From positions 186,001 through 250,000 of the forward strand of contig ML978138.1 in assembly GCA_010015805.1 (NCBI GenBank): a stretch of DNA of 64,000 nucleotides. Reading direction: 5' to 3'. The position numbers and the translations under genes are program-made. Shown here piece by piece: positions 33,424-47,518 of the stretch; the first letter of the stretch is position 1; the number at the start of each line of letters is the position of its first letter. The notes beneath the pieces were generated by a model that was not told the DNA's origin, did no database searches, and saw only the letters and a list, made by a program, of their open reading frames with translations. The stretch comes from Rhizodiscina lignyota (lineage: Eukaryota; Ascomycota; Dothideomycetes; Aulographales; Rhizodiscinaceae).

Positions 33424-36400
33424 ATGGCTGCCGTTGCCGAACGACCTCCTGATATCGACGATGACCCCTTTGCGCCGTCAGTCCATGATGCATCGCATCG
33501 ACAGCGATATGCCGGATTCGACACCTCCGCCTTCTCACTCTACTCCAATGGATCTCCCGCGCAAGCGAGACGCGCTCTGGAAGCTCACCTCGCGGAAACG
33601 GAGCGTCGGCTCCAGGAGGCTTCACAACTGGGCTCGGCACTCGTGAGACAACGCAGCGAGCTTGCGGAGAAACTGAAGGAGGTACAAGCGCACGATGACG
33701 AGCACGACATTGGACCGGATCTGCGGCAGAAGCTCGTCGATTTGGAAAAGGAGTTTAATGAAGTCGGCAAGGAGACCGCGCGCGCATTCATACCAAAACC
33801 ACGCGTGCCGAGCAATGAGTCGACGAAGAGCACAGAGGCGGTTCTGGAGGTGGGAGGCCGTGACAGCCCTACCAAGGTCCAGCCACCCAGCTTGAACAGT
33901 CGGAAGCTGCGAAACCAAGCTCCGGGCCGAATCAATGACATCAAGCTCGCGACGGAAATTAGCAGCAGCCTGCTCAATCAGGTCCGGGAATTGCAAATGG
34001 CATACGCGGACAAGGATGATGCTCTCAAGGCTGCCATGGCCAACAAGTCGCAGCTCGAGCTGGAATTGGAAGGCGTAATGCAGAGGCTCAGGGCATTGGA
34101 TGAGAGTGAGCAAAGATACAAGGACGAGAATTGGAGCTTGGAAACAAGGGTTCAAGAGTTGGTCGCGGCGGCAAAGGAGTCCACCGAGCGAGAGCAGAAG
34201 CTCCAGCAAGGTGTAAAATCGGCGCAATCGGACAAGTCAAATGTGGAGCGGGAGCTGGAAGAGCTCAAGCAGGCGCATGGCAAGCTTAATGAACAGCACA
34301 CCACAGCCCGGAAGCATCACGAAGCCGAGGTTCTCTCACTGAAGAAGACTGCTACAACCGGAGAATCAGAGCGGGCTACACTTCAGCGTAAGCTTGAAGA
34401 CCTCACGTCACAGAATCAAGAGCTTGCGAAGGCAGTGGCGTACAAATTCCGCCCACAAGATGCGTCGTCCATGCGCGAGCTCACCCCCGAAGATGAGGAC
34501 GGCGACGGTGAAAGCCAACTCACGCCCGACAACTCGCCTCCGCCATCTCCTACGAAAGGCACGCCTAGGCACGGGGCCCTTGAGTCAGAAACCTTGAAGA
34601 GCAGTCTCCATCATGCGCACAGGATGATCCAAAATTTGAAGAACAACATTCACCGTGAGAAGACCGAGAAGCTAGAACTGCGTCGTATGCTTCAGGATGC
34701 CCGCGATGAGCTGGACATCCGCCGATCGGAGGCGGGCAACAGTGCTGCGAAAAAGCGAAAGTCCAAGGACGAGCTCAAAGAATTTAAGAAGCCTGCGCGT
34801 CCAGACCGGTTGGGTGTTGCTAGAGGTCCGACCAGCGAAATCGTGATGGATGATGAATGGGAAGATCAGGATGCCAGCGAAAGTCCTAGTCGTGTTGCTG
34901 CTGGCAAGGCATTGGCAAAGAAGCCGCCGATGGGCGATGCCGATAGCACGGATGCGTTCGAGACCGCCACCGAAAATTCCGACGCGTTCGAGACTGCGAC
35001 CGAACATGAGCGAAACACCGAGACCGATGCTTTCCATACAGGTGTGGAATCGCTGGCCGCCGACAGTAGTGATGATCTCACAGAGACTGAAGCAGCCGGC
35101 TCAACTGGCACTGGACGGAGAAATAACAGGCCTTCGATGGCAGCGGTCAACAACAAGAGAGGCCATGAGCGTGCAGACTCCTACCAAAGCACCGCATCCA
35201 CATCTGGCGACGAATTCGAAGAAGTGCGAACGCCAGTCCAGAGCCAGTCTGCTCAGAAGTTCAAGGCGAGGCTCGCCGGCCGTGGCAGTCTGCGCAAAAG
35301 CACCCCCCGCTCGGGTGCGCTGCTGTCAGACTCCTTCAAAGACTCCCCAGCAAGCGTGGCAAGCGGGGCAACTGGTACGAGCTCAGCCCAGTCGACACCG
35401 CAAGGGCCAAGTTTATTCGCTGAGCTTGGTGACTTTGACGCGTCTGATGATGAGAGTCCGATGTCAGATACACCGAGCCGTTCGCTTAATTCTCTGGAGA
35501 TCCCGCCTGAGGTGCAGCGAAAGCTCTCGCCTTTACAGCATAGCGAGGTTGTTGAAGAGCCAGTCAAGTCTCAGATGGTGGATTCGGCTATGATGACAGA
35601 GTCGTGGCAACCATCACTACTCGACAAGGGCAAAGAACTTGCTGGTGCTGTTCTTGCAGGTGGTATTGGCTTTGGATTGGGCAGGAAATCCGAGGATGCA
35701 GAGCCGCGAGAAGCCGAGGCAGGTGCTGAGCAAGAAACTGAAGCACCTGAACAGCTGGAATCTGTCGAGCCACAAGCACCAATGTCGGTACAGCTGGGCA
35801 TTTCGGAGATATCTGCAGTTGATACGGAGCCTGTGGACGTACCTACAGTCAAGGGTCCAGAGCCGGTACAGCTGGGTGTCTCGGAGATATCCGCAGTTGA
35901 CACAGAGCCCGTGGATATCCTAATTGCCAAGGCCCCACAGCCAGCGCCCATCCAGCTCGAATCCGTCCAGCCTGCGACTACACCGCCAGTGCAGCTGGAT
36001 ATGTCACAGATATCTGCTGTTGATACGCAGCCTGTGGATGTGCCTATCAAGACCACGGAACCCGCGCAGCTGGTCATGTCCCAGATCCACGCAGTTGATA
36101 CTGAGCCCGTGGATGTACCTACTGTCAAGCCCACAGAGCCTGTCTCCAGACAGCTCGAGGCTGTTGCACCAGAAACATCCACGCCGGTGCAGCTGGGTAT
36201 GTCTGAGGTATACACAGTTGATACTGAGCCCATGGATGTGCCTGTCGTCAAAGCTCCAGTGCCGATCTTTTCGACTCCGGGCATTTCATCTCAAGACACA
36301 GCACCGCAAACGCCCGTGAAGGCCGCGGACACTGTATCGACTCCGTTCTCTATCTCCAATGTGATTGAGCAATATGAGAGCGAGCCGGAGTCACCTCTCC

Positions 36401-38609
36401 CTGCTTTCCAACCCATCAATGAGCAGCAGCCTAGCCTCGCAATGTCGTCCATGGTTGAGCAGCAAACAGAACCCATCGAAGCAGTGGAGCCAGAACGACC
36501 ATCTACTGCAAAGCGGATAGCATTCGTCGAGAGTGCAGATGCAGTGCCCCCGGTGCCGATGGAACGTCCTGTAACAGCAACAAGAGATTCGGCCACAGGC
36601 ATTGATCAACAGAACACTGCGGAACAAGCCAAGGCAGGCTTCTTTGGAATGCTTGGGCTAGGCAAGTCTAAGGCCACTCCGGGCACACCGCCCATCGCAG
36701 AGGACGAGACAAGCACAAGGGATCAACAGCCGCTTAGAGTGTATTCAGACGACATTGATGATGGATTCAACGGGCTGCCTGGTCTGGAGAATACCAGGAC
36801 ACCAATGAAAGAGATCGAGCCCAATGCTGTGTCAGATCGTTCGCCAAAGAAGGAAGCCATTGCACTCGCGAAATCCCTTGGTATCAAGGACATGGCGGAT
36901 GAGGGCACTCAGACAATGATGTCCGCGGACGACCTGGACAAGCTTATGAGGAGGCGCTCTCAACAAACTGGAACAGCGCTGATATCGCCGACGGTCTCTT
37001 CTCCTACGAAGCTAGCTCAGTCTCCTACCAAGGCTGTCTTCGGAAGTCAAAGTCCAAGAAGATCACGCGAGTCTGTCGTTGCTGTGGATGCGGGCTACAA
37101 AGCGCCACGTCGTCCTGGAAGCTCAGGCAGTGTGCGCAGTCGAGCTGCCTCTCCGCCACCACTTCCTGCGGACCACAAGCAAGCCATTGCTGCTGCTGCT
37201 CAGCGCGTCTCAGGTGTTCCAATGCCTGCTCCGCATACGCCTGGGCAGATGGGCCCACCAATGATGCCGGCCTCGGCGTACAAAACTTCCAGCCAATATC
37301 GCCCACCAACGGCATCAAGCTACCATGGGAACACGCCAACACCACGCGCATCTGCTCGTGCCGGTCATCGATCTGGCGTGTCTAGCCCCGTGACGCGCCG
37401 TTCGTCAGTCTCCTCGTTCGCATCAGAGATTGATCAGCGCTTCAACATCACTCGAAGTAATCTTGAAGGCAATCTTGGATTCGAAGGTGGCACCGATCCG
37501 CGCATGATTCAAGCTATCACCCAGACTATGATCGGAGAGTTCTTGTGGAAGTACACGCGCAAGCCTGGCCGTGAGACGCAGAGTAACACGAGACACAGAA
37601 GATTCTTCTGGGTGCACCCGTATACGCGTACGCTGTACTGGAGCGAGCAAGATCCTGCAACTGCAGGCAGAGCGCAGTTGAAGGCAAAGAGCGTGCGAAT
37701 TCAAGCTGTGCGGGTAGTCAGCGACGACAATCCTTTCCCACCGGGTCTGCACCGCAAATCTCTCGTTGTGGTCACACCAGGTCGCGAGATCATGTTCACT
37801 GCTGCAACGAGTGGACGTCATGAGACATGGTTCAATGCTCTGAGCTACCTCCTGCTGCGCGCTGGACCCGAGCGTGAGGAAACAAACGTAGGGGATGGAG
37901 CTGGCAACGAGGACCTCACTGCTGAGGACGTTGACGAATTCAACCCGCGCTCCGGCTTCTTTGGCGGCGCGACTAGCAAGATGAGCAGGCGATCTCGCGC
38001 AAGTTTATCAAGCTACAACTCTCGTACTACAAGAAACTCCAGCCCACCGCGTGCAAGTCAGTATCCCACTCTAACTCCCAACGACCGTCCACAGCGCAGC
38101 CAATCAACTCGCCGCGCAAATAGCCAGACGCCCCAGCCACGTGGCAGTATTTCAGGCCGCTTGAGCAGTTTGGCAGGGACTGTCATGGGCAACAGCTTCT
38201 CGAGCAGATACAGCGGTGTTAGTGGACAGCATGCAGGCCAGACGTATGCGAGGAGCGAGAACGGCACGACGACGGAAGGTGGCAGCATATATGATGCGAG
38301 CGTTGTGAGGAGCAGTCATGACAGCGCGGAGGACTTGAGGAAGGTGATTGAGAGGCAGGAGAGGGAGGCAGATCGGTTGGAGAATGTGAGAGCGTGTTGT
38401 GATGGTGAGTTTCCACTTATTTTATTCGAGGATTTAGGGTCTCATACTAAAGATTCGTACTAGGTAAACATGACGTTGGGTCATTGTCACACATGGGTAA
38501 GCGAGGTAGGCACGGCAGCCACCGTCATTCGACGCCTGTCCCCCCAAGGGCGCCGAGCCATCCTTCGCATGCGAGAACGTCCTCGCAGCCTCTGAATGCC
38601 CAAGCTTGA
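33424..38609 (+). CDS. apsA: Cortical anchor protein, Num1/ApsA type, with PH domain (1,708 aa)
   Basis: Exons 33424..38404 and 38464..38609 (59-nt intron; GTGAGT..ACTAG). The N-terminal third (about 35-440) is coiled coil (for example LEAHLAETERRLQEASQLGS and many heptads), including the segment that in Num1/Mcp5 contacts mitochondria and dynein. A long Ser/Glu/Pro-rich middle holds five repeats (listed separately). The PH domain (Mcp5_PH type) is at about 1360-1480: MIGEFLWKYTRK, RRFFWVHPYTRTLYWSE, GREIMFTAATSGRHETWFNAL. It binds plasma-membrane phosphoinositides. The tail is basic and Ser-rich. In Aspergillus ApsA, and in yeast Num1, this protein anchors dynein at the cortex to move and place nuclei. 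The dynein light chain gene of this same window codes for a partner machine. Confidence 0.93.
35788..36255 (+). repeat. Five imperfect repeats in the Num1/ApsA gene
   Basis: Units begin near 35788, 35866, 35989, 36064 and 36187 and code for VQL-x-(M/I/V)-S-x-(I/V)-x-(A/T)-VDT-(E/Q)-P-(V/M)-D followed by a variable Pro/Lys spacer (protein about 789-944). Spacing varies from 75 to about 123 bp. Both Num1 and ApsA are known for internal repeats in this part of the protein, though of different sequence; the number of units often differs between strains. Confidence 0.8.
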
Positions 38610-39115
38610 AGCGGTGATGGAGGCTAGTGTGGAGTTCTCTTCGTTAGGTCCCTTTTGTTCTACATCCCATTGACGGTCTTTTTGAGGATGGAAGGGTGTT
38701 ATTAATTGCACGTCACGCTCATGAATTTCCTATGTCCGTTCTAGTCTGGTCCCTCTTCACCTTATTCCCTTAGACTGCTTCCTTTATGTCGAAACTTGGA
38801 GCTTTACCTTCGGTGCATTTGCACTTTCTTTCTGAATTCACTTTGCATACTTGGATTTGCGAGGAGACTGCAAAAAGCTCGCATGCGGCACTTTATCCTT
38901 AGACTGCCTGGCGGTTTGCGGAATTATTGATTGCGTTCCTTCATAATAAAGGGCATGGACTTTGCGTAATCGTAGTAACCTCATATACCAATTTGCAGAA
39001 ACAATGTCAAGGAGTTGGAAACGAGAGGACAGACTGCTTTACATTTGGTTGGCAAACGCCGCTCGAGAGAATCATTACTCTGAGCAAACGAGCATGAGCG
39101 TCTGAAGTTTCCTCA
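38610..39115. other. Intergenic, tail-to-tail
   Basis: 506 bp between the ends of the Num1-type gene and the carboxylesterase. A possible poly(A) signal AATAAA lies at about 38945. No other feature seen. Confidence 0.5.
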
Positions 39116-40936
39116 TCACGAATAACCTACCAGTGCCTTATAAATTGGCAGATAGATCTCGCACCGAGCATCCACTCTTTCCTGAGCGACCGTCACACCC
39201 CCTCCGGTCTTTGCATTCCCAACATTCCCGAGGACCTCGAGATCCCTTACGCCCTTTCCGGTAAGCTTGATTGCAGGCCAACTAGGTCCTTTCATCGGAT
39301 CACGAACGAACGCACCCCATGCGTTTAGCATGTACCTCTGCAGCTCTCGCTCTTGGGCGGTGAAGTTAGCCGCATGATCATGGTAGGCTGAGTACAGGAG
39401 GCCTTCCATCGAGCCGTGATAGACCCCAAGATTTGGTGCCATCGCCGGCTCGAGGTTCGGGAAGGAGGCGTTGTAGTAGTAGAGCCAGGTTGGAGATTTT
39501 TGGACGTGGGAAGTTACGTCGGCGAAGAGGGCAGCAGGCTGTTGTGGAGGCGGGCAGGTTAGCGCGGGCAGAATAATTGAGTGAAGTGGAAGGGTTGAGT
39601 AACGTACGCATTGGAACTGGAACTCTGTCATGATTTGAGCGATGATGTCGTAGTCCGTGTCCAGGCCATTAATACCTCGTGGGTATGCTTTCTCGATTGT
39701 CGGGATGAGCGAAGGGATGGGAATCTGGCCGAAAGTTTGCTCGAGATACGCGGTCAGGTTGCTTTGGCCATACGCGAACAACCTTCCCTCTTGCGCCCCG
39801 TTACCAATCAAGATGGGCAAGTCAATAACTCTGCCCTCTATTCGCGCGAGGCCTGGGTTGGAAAGCAACGTGTAGTTATCTGGCGTAGGGTCGAAGAACA
39901 GGTCGTATTCCTCAATAATATCTCTTATTGTTGTAGCTGGCGCTTTGCGGATGCACGTCAAGTTGCTCGATCCTGGAGCTGTGCTGCAGTTCAGCAGTGC
40001 AGCGAGCGCAGCCCAGGCTGGCGTACTGTCGACATTCAATCCGAAGACAACGGGGATGCTGTATTGCCCACTTTCCATTATGCCAGCGCGGAAGGGCGGA
40101 TGTGATCCTCTTGTGTATGTTGTCATGATGGCGTCGACTGAAAGGGCGCCAGCGGAAGCGCCGTTGATGGCGATCTTCTCTGGATCGCCTCCGAAGAAAT
40201 GGATGTTCCTGTAGACCCAGTCGAGTGCAAGGCGTTGGTCAAGGAGACCAAGGTTTCGGGCATCCGGAGGGAGTTCAGGAGATGCGGGGAAGCCGAAAAC
40301 TGGGCAAGTTGTTAGTTATCATCGTTGAGCTTCATTGAGTGTACATTACCATTTGTACGCCAATTGATGAAGACGGCGATTACATCTTCGTAGGCGGCGA
40401 ACATAGACCCATCGTAGAAGAGCGCTCCGCCCTCCTCAAATGCACCTCCTGGAATGATGAACAGCACAGCTCGTCCACCCGGAGGTGGCGGACTTGATGG
40501 TGCATAGATGTCGAGGTAGAGGCAATCTTCGCTCTCCGGCGCTGGAGGGGTATTGAAAGCGTCACGGAGCAGGTCGCCTAACGGCGAGTCACCTTGTTTT
40601 ATGTTAGTGCTTATACTAAATATCACTGATGTAGATTGGGAGAGTACCTGGGACATCTGGCCACTGTTGAATGCATACTGGAGCGTGCTTTGTTGCATCG
40701 CGGGTGTCACACCATGGCCGAGGCGGCGTCGCCGGTGCGAATCGTACGGGTGGCTCTGCATATGGAACGCCATAGTATTTGTTGACCATAGCAGTTGCAG
40801 ATGGTAGAGATGTTGTCGTACCAATGATTTCACCGTCAAAGATACGAAGTTTGGTGGGAATTGGCTGTGAACATTGAGAAGCCCAGGCCGATGCCAGCCC
40901 GAGAAGAGGATAGAGAAAGAGTACACAACGCATCAT
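39116..40936 (-). CDS. Secreted carboxylesterase type B (548 aa)
   Basis: Minus-strand exons 40648-40936, 40350-40592, 39608-40299 and 39116-39538; introns 55, 50 and 69 nt. The third intron (GTACGT..ACAACAG, branch GCTAAC) is a multiple of three without stop, so the frame also reads through it; removing it gives FQFQCPAALFAD. The start [19 protein letters not shown] is a clear signal peptide. Type-B esterase landmarks: [36 protein letters not shown] (oxyanion hole), nucleophile Ser226 in GASAG, and later GVYHGSM with the likely catalytic His. Most family members have GESAG; here Ala replaces Glu. It should hydrolyse carboxylic esters outside the cell. Substrate unknown. It has several N-glycosylation sites (NLT, NYT, NAS, NFT). 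Confidence 0.9.
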
Positions 40937-41819
40937 TGCAAAAGATGCAGTAGACCAGAATTTGAAAGATTCAATTGATACCCTCATACAAACTAACTTA
41001 ATAGTGATTGCTATATACCATACCAGAACTAAAAGCTTCACGGCGATGCTGTTAAACCGCTTACCGGATTAAAAGCGATGCTTCTCGGTGTTTTCGCATT
41101 GCAGCATACAGAGGAACGCCTTTTCGTCGCATTAAGCAAGGCATATTGCGCCGTCAAGATCAAGATCATTGAGGCCTTTTTCAAAGCTCGTATACGATGA
41201 GAGTTGATAACGTTAAGGTTGTGTGTGCCCTGCTCCCACAAGGCAGACTCGAAAGCGAAAGGAGGTCGGAAAAGCCTTGCGGAGTCGGAAAACTTGCAAA
41301 CGTTTTGTTGCTACTGCAAGAATTGAAATTGGTTTAAAGGAAATTTTACTTAGCGTTACCAAAACGAAAGAGTATCATCGGTCGTAGTTTGGACGAAAGG
41401 TGGGTGACGTGGAAGAGATTCCGAGTGTGCCTGACCGGATACCAAGCCGAGGATCATTTCCTTGCAGCCGACGTGTCCTAAGATTTACAGCGTAGTCCGC
41501 ATATGCTTTTGCGTCAGAAGGTGCCTTCGTATCAGTAGTCTGGCTTTTAGTGGTGCATACGCGTTTCGCTAACTATGGTGCCAAAAGGTGAGTTCTAGTG
41601 CCTTAGCGCGGGCAGGAGGTATGCGAAGCAACAACTTCTCTAGAGTCATAGAAGATAGTTTGATAATGTCGAATCATTTGGTCGGATTCACTCCAAGGGT
41701 CAATTTGTGGTCAGCTCCTCGCAAGCAGTGTCATCTTGCGTGAAAATAGCTCGAGACCGCTCCGGAAATGGATATCATTGAACTCATCAGAGGGTCATGT
41801 GCATTGTGCTGTCATCACC
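40937..41819. other. Intergenic, no recognised gene
   Basis: 883 bp between two minus-strand genes: promoter of the esterase and 3' region of CWC24. Nothing else could be supported. Confidence 0.5.
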
Positions 41820-42647
41820 CTATGCTTCCTGTCCCTTGGCCTTCGCCTCTTCCCTCTCTCTCTTTCTCTTCAGGAGGTCATTGAGCTTCTTCGCCCTGTT
41901 GAATGCGCCTCCAGTCCCAGCACCACAAATCGCGCAGTTCGGATTCTTCCTAAATCGCTTCAACGCACATGCTTCGCAGAAGTAGTGTCCACACCTCGTA
42001 ACAATCGGATTCGTGTACGACTTCTCGCAAATCGTGCACGCGAACGGTATCTTCTCCAGCATTTTGCGCTCTTCTTCCTCCTCGTCCGTTATCCTCTCCG
42101 CGTCATTAGCCAAGCCTTGCTTCTTGTTCGCTGCGCTGGCCATGATTGTCCCTGATGGCCTCGTGCCTTCCTTGCCCGACTTCTCCCAGTCGTTGTCCAG
42201 TGCCCATCCCTGTTTGTAGTCCTCGCGAGCGTGAAGAAACTTGCAGCTATCGCCGAAGCCACAGAAGCCAGTCTTCTTGTAGTCTTTACATACGTCTGGC
42301 GCAAAGTCGGTGAATGTCGTCATGCGTATTGCTGAGGCTGTTTTGACGGGGCCGACCTTGACTTCTGTCTTTGGCTCTTCCTTCGGTTCTGGTTTCGAGA
42401 GTAAGTTGCTGCCACCATTGCTGACTGCCTGTCTATCGCCTTGTGATTTCGAGGGTTCTGAAGGAGCATTATCGGCCGCTTCTGTCTTGGCTTTTGGAGA
42501 GTTCTCATTCGGCTCTACACGCTTTCTTTTTCGCGTGCTGTCGCCAGGTCGAACGACGCCAGACTCAGAGTCTGAGGCAGACTCGGACTCTTGTCGTACA
42601 GGTTTGACGCGCTTCTGGAGGTTGAATTTTCGCTTCTTGATGTCCAT
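41820..42647 (-). CDS. CWC24: Pre-mRNA splicing factor Cwc24 (RNF113-like) (275 aa)
   Basis: A single exon. The basic start MDIKKRKFNLQKR is followed by an acidic, low-order region, a CCCH zinc finger (C-x8-C-x5-C-x3-H; CKDYKKTGFCGFGDSCKFLH) at about 119-138 and a RING finger at about 204-243 (CTIC ... CGHYFC ... CAIC). The order and length match Cwc24 of yeast and RNF113 of animals. Cwc24 enters the activated (Bact) spliceosome and covers the 5' splice site through its zinc finger before step one. The RING may also act as a ubiquitin ligase. The start was set at the first ATG (42647); the frame is open a few codons further up without another ATG. Confidence 0.95.
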   Translation of the reverse strand: MDIKKRKFNLQKRVKPVRQESESASDSESGVVRPGDSTRKRKRVEPNENSPKAKTEAADNAPSEPSKSQGDRQAVSNGGSNLLSKPEPKEEPKTEVKVGPVKTASAIRMTTFTDFAPDVCKDYKKTGFCGFGDSCKFLHAREDYKQGWALDNDWEKSGKEGTRPSGTIMASAANKKQGLANDAERITDEEEEERKMLEKIPFACTICEKSYTNPIVTRCGHYFCEACALKRFRKNPNCAICGAGTGGAFNRAKKLNDLLKRKREREEAKAKGQEA

Positions 42648-44756
<2,109 letters not shown>

Positions 44757-45431
44757 ACCTCAATTAGATTCGTATTGGATGAATTTAAAGGATATTATAG
44801 AACGGATGTATACCAGTTTGGGGAAGCGAATCTCTGTCTCTCGGTGCATAGCTACGTATGTATACATTTTCGGTGAAGTGCGGTGTCTGTCTAAATATGG
44901 TCTCAGACATGACGCTGTTTCTTGTCTTCTTTGTTAGAAATGGCAATCCGTTGCGTCTTTTTGCTATTCTGCTAAGTGATTGGCATCGTTGCACCTATTA
45001 TGGCTGAGTAGTTGCAAGCCCCATTTGCAGGAAGAAACGAGGAGCGGTTGCTATATTTGAAAGAGGTTAAATGGACTAAGCATTGTCTCTTGAGCCACTC
45101 ATTGTCACTCTTGGTGAGGCATCGCCGATCGGGCCATCATCGATCAACATTCCATTTTCATAGTTAATTACTATTTTTCACATGCATGGAAACAAGTACA
45201 CCAAATCTTATAATAATTCGATACTCCATTCAAATTTGCGCTTATACTTACCGTATGATGTGATTCTCTTCCTAAAACATGATAAATTGTCCCTCAAACT
45301 CCAAACTTCAAAAGAGAAGCCCCAAAGGAGCCTTAGGAGGACCGCCGAAACATCAGATGTAGAAGCCCAGTAAGAAAACACTGCACACTACTTACCTGAT
45401 ACTCACCCGATTCATCCTAATTCGAACGGGC
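44757..45431. other. Intergenic, tail-to-tail
   Basis: 675 bp between convergent genes, A/T-rich around 45160-45300. Only a short weak frame is present; nothing supported. Confidence 0.5.
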
Positions 45432-46889
45432 TCAGTCTAACTGTCCTTCTGCTCGCAGACGCTCTAGTACCCATGTAGGGAGCCGATCCACAGGGCCAGT
45501 AGATAGATAACTAAGCCAATCAGGGAAACTCGGTGGAGGTGGAATCCTATTAAGTCCCGGTCTATTCGCATCTTCGAAAATTTGCCTTAGAGTGAGATAG
45601 ATGCGGCGTGCCTCTCTGCCTACTCTACGATCACTCTCGCGCCTCTCCTCGGGTGTTAGACGGGCCCCCAAAAGCTGTGAATATTGTCCATCAGCGAATA
45701 ATGTAGTCATGAGGCTTTCAATAGTGACGAGTAGGCGTGCGCAAATCTCGATGTTCGCCGTTTCGTAGCGCTCCATGAAGTTGATGCTTTGCTCTGCGAG
45801 TAGGACAATTATCCCACAAGCATCGTTTATGTAGTTCTCGAGGCCACCATTACGCTCGGGGTATGCGTAGTTTGGAGGCAGAGAGACGAGACCGGCATCT
45901 GCGATCTCGTTCGTTCTGGTAGACCTGATTGGGCTCGGTCTGGTAGAATTGCTTGGATTCGTTAAGGGAATCGTTGGAAAGACCGGATCACCCCTTGCGA
46001 TCACCACATTGAAGTGTTGAACTGGTCGACCACTCACGAACTCTCGGAAAGATGGGAAGAAATCCCACGGACGTGGAATGCCACGGAGTTCCTCCACTTG
46101 ATCCATGAAGTCAGTCAGCATATCATAGAGCACCATGACTCTTAAGCCGATATCTTCGACCGCACCCAGGTCGATGACTATGATATCACCATTTGTTGAC
46201 CCAGGTGGACACACTAAGTTGTGAACCCGAGTTAAAATGTCCAGCATACGCACGTGGTAAAAATTCAAGCGAAGATAACCTTCTTCACCTAACTCGTCGA
46301 TGCTGTATCGGGACGGCAAGTGGTGGAAGAGATTGTGGCTCAAGGTTGATGCCGCTTCCAACGGGCTCATGACTGGGAGAGCCTCCATCTCATCGGTACC
46401 GCTGGGATCCACTCCCATCGTTCTATTAGCTGCTCGCGCATGAGCACGCTGCACACGCTCCTGCATGGTCTCGCTATTCGGTACAATTCTGATCAAGTCG
46501 TCATGGGAAAAAGCTGCCACGCGCTCGCGGCGCATTGCTACATGCTCACGCATGATCTCGCTATTCTTCTCCACACTAAAGATCTCGGAACGACACTCGG
46601 CACATTCGAGCACTCCACTCATCCTGCTTATCATGTTGGTGAAGCATGGTACGTGATAAATGTGCCTACAACCAAGTATATTCACCTGTTCGCCCTCCTG
46701 ATAATCTTCTTGACAGATGACGCACGAATTGCCTCTCCAGGGGCGAGGAAGAGTTAACTCCGAGTGTAGTGTGGTTGAAGGGACAGTTGTAATTGCTGCT
46801 GCGAGTATAGGGCGGGTGGAAAGATCTGGAAGAGCTGTTTCTTCCATGCTGCCAGACTGTGCGCTGCTAGGAGTATTAGTTATACTCAT
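45432..46889 (-). CDS. RING-H2 finger protein, putative E3 ubiquitin ligase (485 aa)
   Basis: A single exon from the ATG at 46889. The RING-H2 domain is at about 56-99: CVIC, a 14-residue loop, then CRHIYHVPC and CAEC, which fits C-x2-C...C-x-H-x2-H-x2-C...C-x2-C. The first 45 residues are Ser/Thr-rich with no membrane segment. From about 100 to 485 the protein is helical and of unknown fold; WVLERLRAEGQLD ends it. RING-H2 proteins pass ubiquitin from an E2 to a substrate. The long C-terminal part is not a domain I recognise, so the target cannot be guessed. It may be a lineage-specific family. Confidence 0.8.
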   Translation of the reverse strand: MSITNTPSSAQSGSMEETALPDLSTRPILAAAITTVPSTTLHSELTLPRPWRGNSCVICQEDYQEGEQVNILGCRHIYHVPCFTNMISRMSGVLECAECRSEIFSVEKNSEIMREHVAMRRERVAAFSHDDLIRIVPNSETMQERVQRAHARAANRTMGVDPSGTDEMEALPVMSPLEAASTLSHNLFHHLPSRYSIDELGEEGYLRLNFYHVRMLDILTRVHNLVCPPGSTNGDIIVIDLGAVEDIGLRVMVLYDMLTDFMDQVEELRGIPRPWDFFPSFREFVSGRPVQHFNVVIARGDPVFPTIPLTNPSNSTRPSPIRSTRTNEIADAGLVSLPPNYAYPERNGGLENYINDACGIIVLLAEQSINFMERYETANIEICARLLVTIESLMTTLFADGQYSQLLGARLTPEERRESDRRVGREARRIYLTLRQIFEDANRPGLNRIPPPPSFPDWLSYLSTGPVDRLPTWVLERLRAEGQLD

Positions 46890-47329
46890 ATCCGAGGATG
46901 CCGTTGCGGTAGGTTATGGAGCGTGGTTTGTTTGAAGCGAAACGTTTGCAGAAGCTGGGCTGTAACTCCTATAGAATGGAGGTTGAGGAGGATGAGACCC
47001 GAATGGATAAGAATCGAATAATCATCTCATTACTTGGAAGTATATACTAAAGATATTGTGAGCATATATCGAGTTATTCGGGAACTAAACATTGGCTATG
47101 AAGCTGTATGGGAAACAAGGAGAGAACAAAGAAAAATTCGGGGAATACAATGTCACTATGCTAGCCCATCACATCGTATTGTGAAGCGAGTGTAGGTAGT
47201 AATGACTAGGAAAGGTTCTTGCTTGGAATATGAGTGAGAGATATTGAGTGACGTACGATGGCACTTGTTGTGAATGAGACCGACTACATCTGTTGCAGTC
47301 TCTTTCCCGTGAAGCAGCTTCTTAGGCGC

Positions 47330-47518
47330 CTAAACCGCTTTACAGACTAAAACGTAGTTTACCCATTCTTTGTCTTTTCTGCGTCTCTTTTCACATGAAT
47401 AGTGCGTTTCATGACTAGACAGTGTTGCCGACGTAGCGTAATCACATCCGTGGACAATTCCATCCTCATAATTCCAGATCATTATAGTAAGTCCAAATGC
47501 AGTTACGAGAAGTGCCAT
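47330..47518 (-). CDS. Doubtful small secreted-protein ORF (62 aa)
   Basis: An ATG at 47518 opens a 62-codon frame. Its first residues (MALLVTAFGLTIMIW) are hydrophobic enough for a signal peptide or anchor. The rest is polar, with Cys at about 25, 42 and 60 (HGCDY, SCEKR, LVCKAV). Small Cys-containing secreted proteins are frequent in plant-associated fungi, but an odd Cys number and lack of a recognised family leave this weak. The start context (CATTCATGGC) is fair. Could be chance. Confidence 0.25.
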   Translation of the reverse strand: MALLVTAFGLTIMIWNYEDGIVHGCDYATSATLSSHETHYSCEKRRRKDKEWVNYVLVCKAV

